Positions 62,280 to 64,000 of a stretch of 64,000 nt of DNA are shown in pieces (within the stretch, counting starts at the first letter, position 1; each line of letters opens with the position of its first letter). This DNA comes from Mycolicibacterium canariasense (GTDB taxonomy: Bacteria > Actinomycetota > Actinomycetes > Mycobacteriales > Mycobacteriaceae), in NCBI RefSeq assembly GCF_002101555.1, contig NZ_LQOL01000072.1:1-64000 (forward strand). Reading direction: 5' to 3'. The translations under genes and the position numbers were made by a program. The notes beneath the pieces were generated by a model. That model saw only the letters and a list, made by a program, of their open reading frames with translations. It did no database searches and was not told the origin of the DNA.

Positions 62280-63056
62280 TCACACCAGGCGGCGCAGCAC
62301 CTGCTCGTGCAGCAAACCGTTGGTCGCCAGCGCGCTACCGCCGTGCGGCCCGGGCCGACCGTCGACACTGCTGAAGGTGCCGCCGGCCTCTCGGATCAGG
62401 ATGTCCAGCGGGGCGATGTCCCAGACCTTCACCTCGGGCTCACACGCGATGTCGACCGCGCCCTCGGCGACCATGCAGTACGACCAGAAGTCGCCGTAGG
62501 CGCGCACTCGCCACACCTCGTCGGTGAGGGCGACGAACTTCTCGCGGCGGTCCTCCCAGCCGGTGGTCAGATCCGAGTAGGACAGGCTCGCCGCGCTCAG
62601 CTCGCTCACCCCGGACACCTGGATCCGCCGGGTCGTCCCGTTGAACGAGACGTACGCCCCCTCGCCGGCGGCCGCCCACCAACGCCGCCCGAGCGCCGGC
62701 GCGCTCACCACGCCGACGATCGGCACGCCGTCGTCGACCAGGGCGATCAGGGTGCACCAGACCGGCACCCCGCGCACGAAATTCTTGGTCCCGTCGATCG
62801 GGTCGATGATCCAGGTGCGGCCCGCTGTGGTCCCGGAAGTCGTTGCGCCGCCGAATTCTTCACCGAAAACCGCATCGGCGGGCCGGGCCTGGGTCAGGGT
62901 CGCGCGCAGCGCCTGCTCGGCGCCCTGGTCGGCGTCGGTCACCGGGGTCAGATCCGGCTTGGTCTCCACCCGCAGATCCAGTGCGCCGAAACGTTCCATG
63001 GTCAACGCGTCGGCCTGATCGGCGAGTTCCAGGGCGAGAGTCAGATCGGTGCTCAC
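62280..63056 (-). CDS. hisN: HisN-type inositol monophosphatase family protein
   Basis: A 258-residue Mg-dependent phosphatase of the inositol monophosphatase fold, similar to mycobacterial Rv3137, annotated as histidinol-phosphatase HisN. Motifs: metal-site GEEFGG, the family signature IIDPIDGTKNFVRG and the C-terminal CEPEVKVWDIAPLDILIREAGG. The GTG at 63056 is used; the longer frame upstream is shadow of the divergent gene. Confidence 0.87.
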   Translation of the reverse strand: MSTDLTLALELADQADALTMERFGALDLRVETKPDLTPVTDADQGAEQALRATLTQARPADAVFGEEFGGATTSGTTAGRTWIIDPIDGTKNFVRGVPVWCTLIALVDDGVPIVGVVSAPALGRRWWAAAGEGAYVSFNGTTRRIQVSGVSELSAASLSYSDLTTGWEDRREKFVALTDEVWRVRAYGDFWSYCMVAEGAVDIACEPEVKVWDIAPLDILIREAGGTFSSVDGRPGPHGGSALATNGLLHEQVLRRLV

Positions 63057-63071
63057 CCGTGCAGTCCTACC

Positions 63072-63440
63072 ATGGTCGTCATGTGGGAATTCGCTATGGT
63101 GTTGCTGTTGATCGGGGCACTGGTGCTGCTGGCCGGACCGTGGATCCGTAAGCGTCAAGGCCGCGGCGGCGGTGTCGCCAGCGGTTGGCAGTCCGGCAAC
63201 CTGCTCGTGACGGGCGTCAGCCCGCGCCCGGACGCGACCGGCGAGCAGTTCGTCACCATCACCGGCGTGATCAACGGACCGACCGTGGCCGAGCATGTGG
63301 TGTATCAGCAACTGACCGTCGACGTGAACGACTGGCCGACCATGGGGCAGCTCATTCCCGTCGTCTATTCGCCGAAGAATCCGGACAATTGGCGCTTTGC
63401 GCCCCCGCAGGTGCCGGACAATCCGGCCGGCTTGTATTAG
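63072..63440 (+). CDS. Small DUF3592-like membrane protein
   Basis: A 122-residue protein with one N-terminal transmembrane helix (MWEFAMVLLLIGALVLLAGPWI) and a soluble beta domain (VTITGVINGPTVAEHVVYQQLTVDVNDWPTMGQLIPVVYSPKNPDNWRFAPP). The pattern of a small-molecule binding or DUF3592-like domain is seen in many mycobacteria. ATG 63072 or 63081. It is divergent from hisN. Confidence 0.6.
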   Translation: MVVMWEFAMVLLLIGALVLLAGPWIRKRQGRGGGVASGWQSGNLLVTGVSPRPDATGEQFVTITGVINGPTVAEHVVYQQLTVDVNDWPTMGQLIPVVYSPKNPDNWRFAPPQVPDNPAGLY

Positions 63441-64000
63441 TCAGACCGCGAGATTGCGGCTGTTGCGCGGAAGTTCGAGTGGCGAGCGCAAGAACTGCAA
63501 CTTCGCGGCGAGTCCGGCGCGGCAGGGATGTGCCGGCCCGAGCCTGCCGTCCCAGCCCCTGGCGACGAGAGCGCGATAGGCGCGCTCGACGATCATCCAG
63601 TCGGTGTCCTCTTTGATCACCCGCAGGACGTTCCAGCCCAGCGCGTCGAGTCGGGGGAGTACCCGCAGATCTTTCACGTACTGAAATCTGTTGGTGCGGT
63701 GCTGATCACCGTCGTACTCGATGACGACCTTGAACTTTTCCCACCCCATATCGACGGTGCGGAGCACCCGCGCGCCGTCCGTCACCGGAAGCTGGGTGGC
63801 CGGCTTCGGGAAACCGGTGTCCAGGAGTAGTAGACGCAGCCGGCTCTCCTGGGGTGAGGCAGCACCGGAATCGACGAGGGGAAGCAGTGCGCGTAGCTGT
63901 TTGAGCCCGCGGGCGCCCCGGTGACGCTCGATCAAGGTGGATACCTCGTCGGCGTCGAAAGCCGTGACCCGCTGGAGTTCGTCCATTCTGGCGAGCGCTT
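63441..64000 (-). CDS. DUF559/PD-(D/E)XK-type protein, partial
   Basis: The C-terminal part (at least 186 residues) of a protein of the mycobacterial DUF559-like family (Vsr-related nuclease fold). The frame stays open across the right edge, so the start is beyond the window. Features: ERHRGARGLKQLRALLPLVDSGAASPQESRLRLLLLDTGFPKPATQ and the nuclease-like core KVVIEYDGDQHRT...LPRLDALGWNVLRV. The family is related to small nucleases but its role is unknown. Confidence 0.75.
   Translation of the reverse strand, partial: ALARMDELQRVTAFDADEVSTLIERHRGARGLKQLRALLPLVDSGAASPQESRLRLLLLDTGFPKPATQLPVTDGARVLRTVDMGWEKFKVVIEYDGDQHRTNRFQYVKDLRVLPRLDALGWNVLRVIKEDTDWMIVERAYRALVARGWDGRLGPAHPCRAGLAAKLQFLRSPLELPRNSRNLAV

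Overview
The window is high-GC actinobacterial chromosome and is best read as a fast-growing mycobacterium (Mycolicibacterium-like). Support comes from a complete nuoA-N operon preceded by a small receiver-domain protein (Rv3143-like), an antigen 85 mycolyltransferase, a FadE23/FadE24 pair next to a HisN-type phosphatase, a FadB4-like quinone oxidoreductase, an Lsr2 paralogue, an MbtM-type acyl-AMP ligase, an F420-type (LLM) oxidoreductase and an EthA-type Baeyer-Villiger monooxygenase. All names rest on reading the translations; no database search was run.

Layout. 0.3-5.4 kb: Lsr2 paralogue, convergent glycoside hydrolase with a long Thr/Ala/Asp-rich tail, FAD monooxygenase, one-TM membrane protein. 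5.4-5.9 kb: wrecked NarL-type response-regulator gene. 6.2-14.3 kb: a colinear sugar or polyol operon (DeoR regulator, FGGY kinase, lipoprotein binding protein, two permeases, ATPase, SDR dehydrogenase, BtpA-family TIM barrel) closed by a hairpin. 14.4-30.2 kb: accessory genes in short units (FNT channel, MbtM-like ligase, CocE hydrolase, fadB4, alpha/beta hydrolases, amine oxidase, LLM oxidoreductase, EthA-like enzyme, AraC and TetR regulators, an APH-like kinase with a DUF7065-like partner, a frameshifted esterase). 30.2-45.4 kb: nuoN to nuoA on the minus strand, with nearly all neighbours overlapping at start/stop codons. 45.6-46.7 kb: atypical receiver protein, YceI protein, deleted SnoaL-like remnant. 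47.3-54.9 kb: an eight-gene minus-strand catabolic operon (homogentisate-dioxygenase-like protein, hydrolase, CaiB CoA-transferase, HMG-CoA-lyase-like protein, TetR, acyl-CoA dehydrogenase, APH-like kinase, DUF6285-like small protein). 55-59.5 kb: HsaA-like flavin monooxygenase with TetR, antigen 85, second FAD monooxygenase. 59.6-64 kb: fadE23, fadE24, hisN, a small membrane protein and a DUF559-type protein cut by the window edge.

Most notable. (1) nuoG and nuoH are separated by four tandem 32/33-bp MIRU-like units whose mini-ORFs are linked stop-to-start by ATGA overlaps, so translation could be relayed into nuoH. (2) A 27-codon ORF joins nuoF and nuoG by the same ATGA device. (3) The last three genes of the 47-55 kb operon look like the LvaC/LvaA/LvaB module that converts 4-hydroxyacyl-CoA through a phosphorylated intermediate, here joined to a ring-cleaving-dioxygenase-like gene, a CoA transferase and an HMG-CoA lyase: a candidate undescribed pathway. 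Three decayed or frameshifted genes (response regulator, SnoaL-like, esterase) lie in the accessory stretches.
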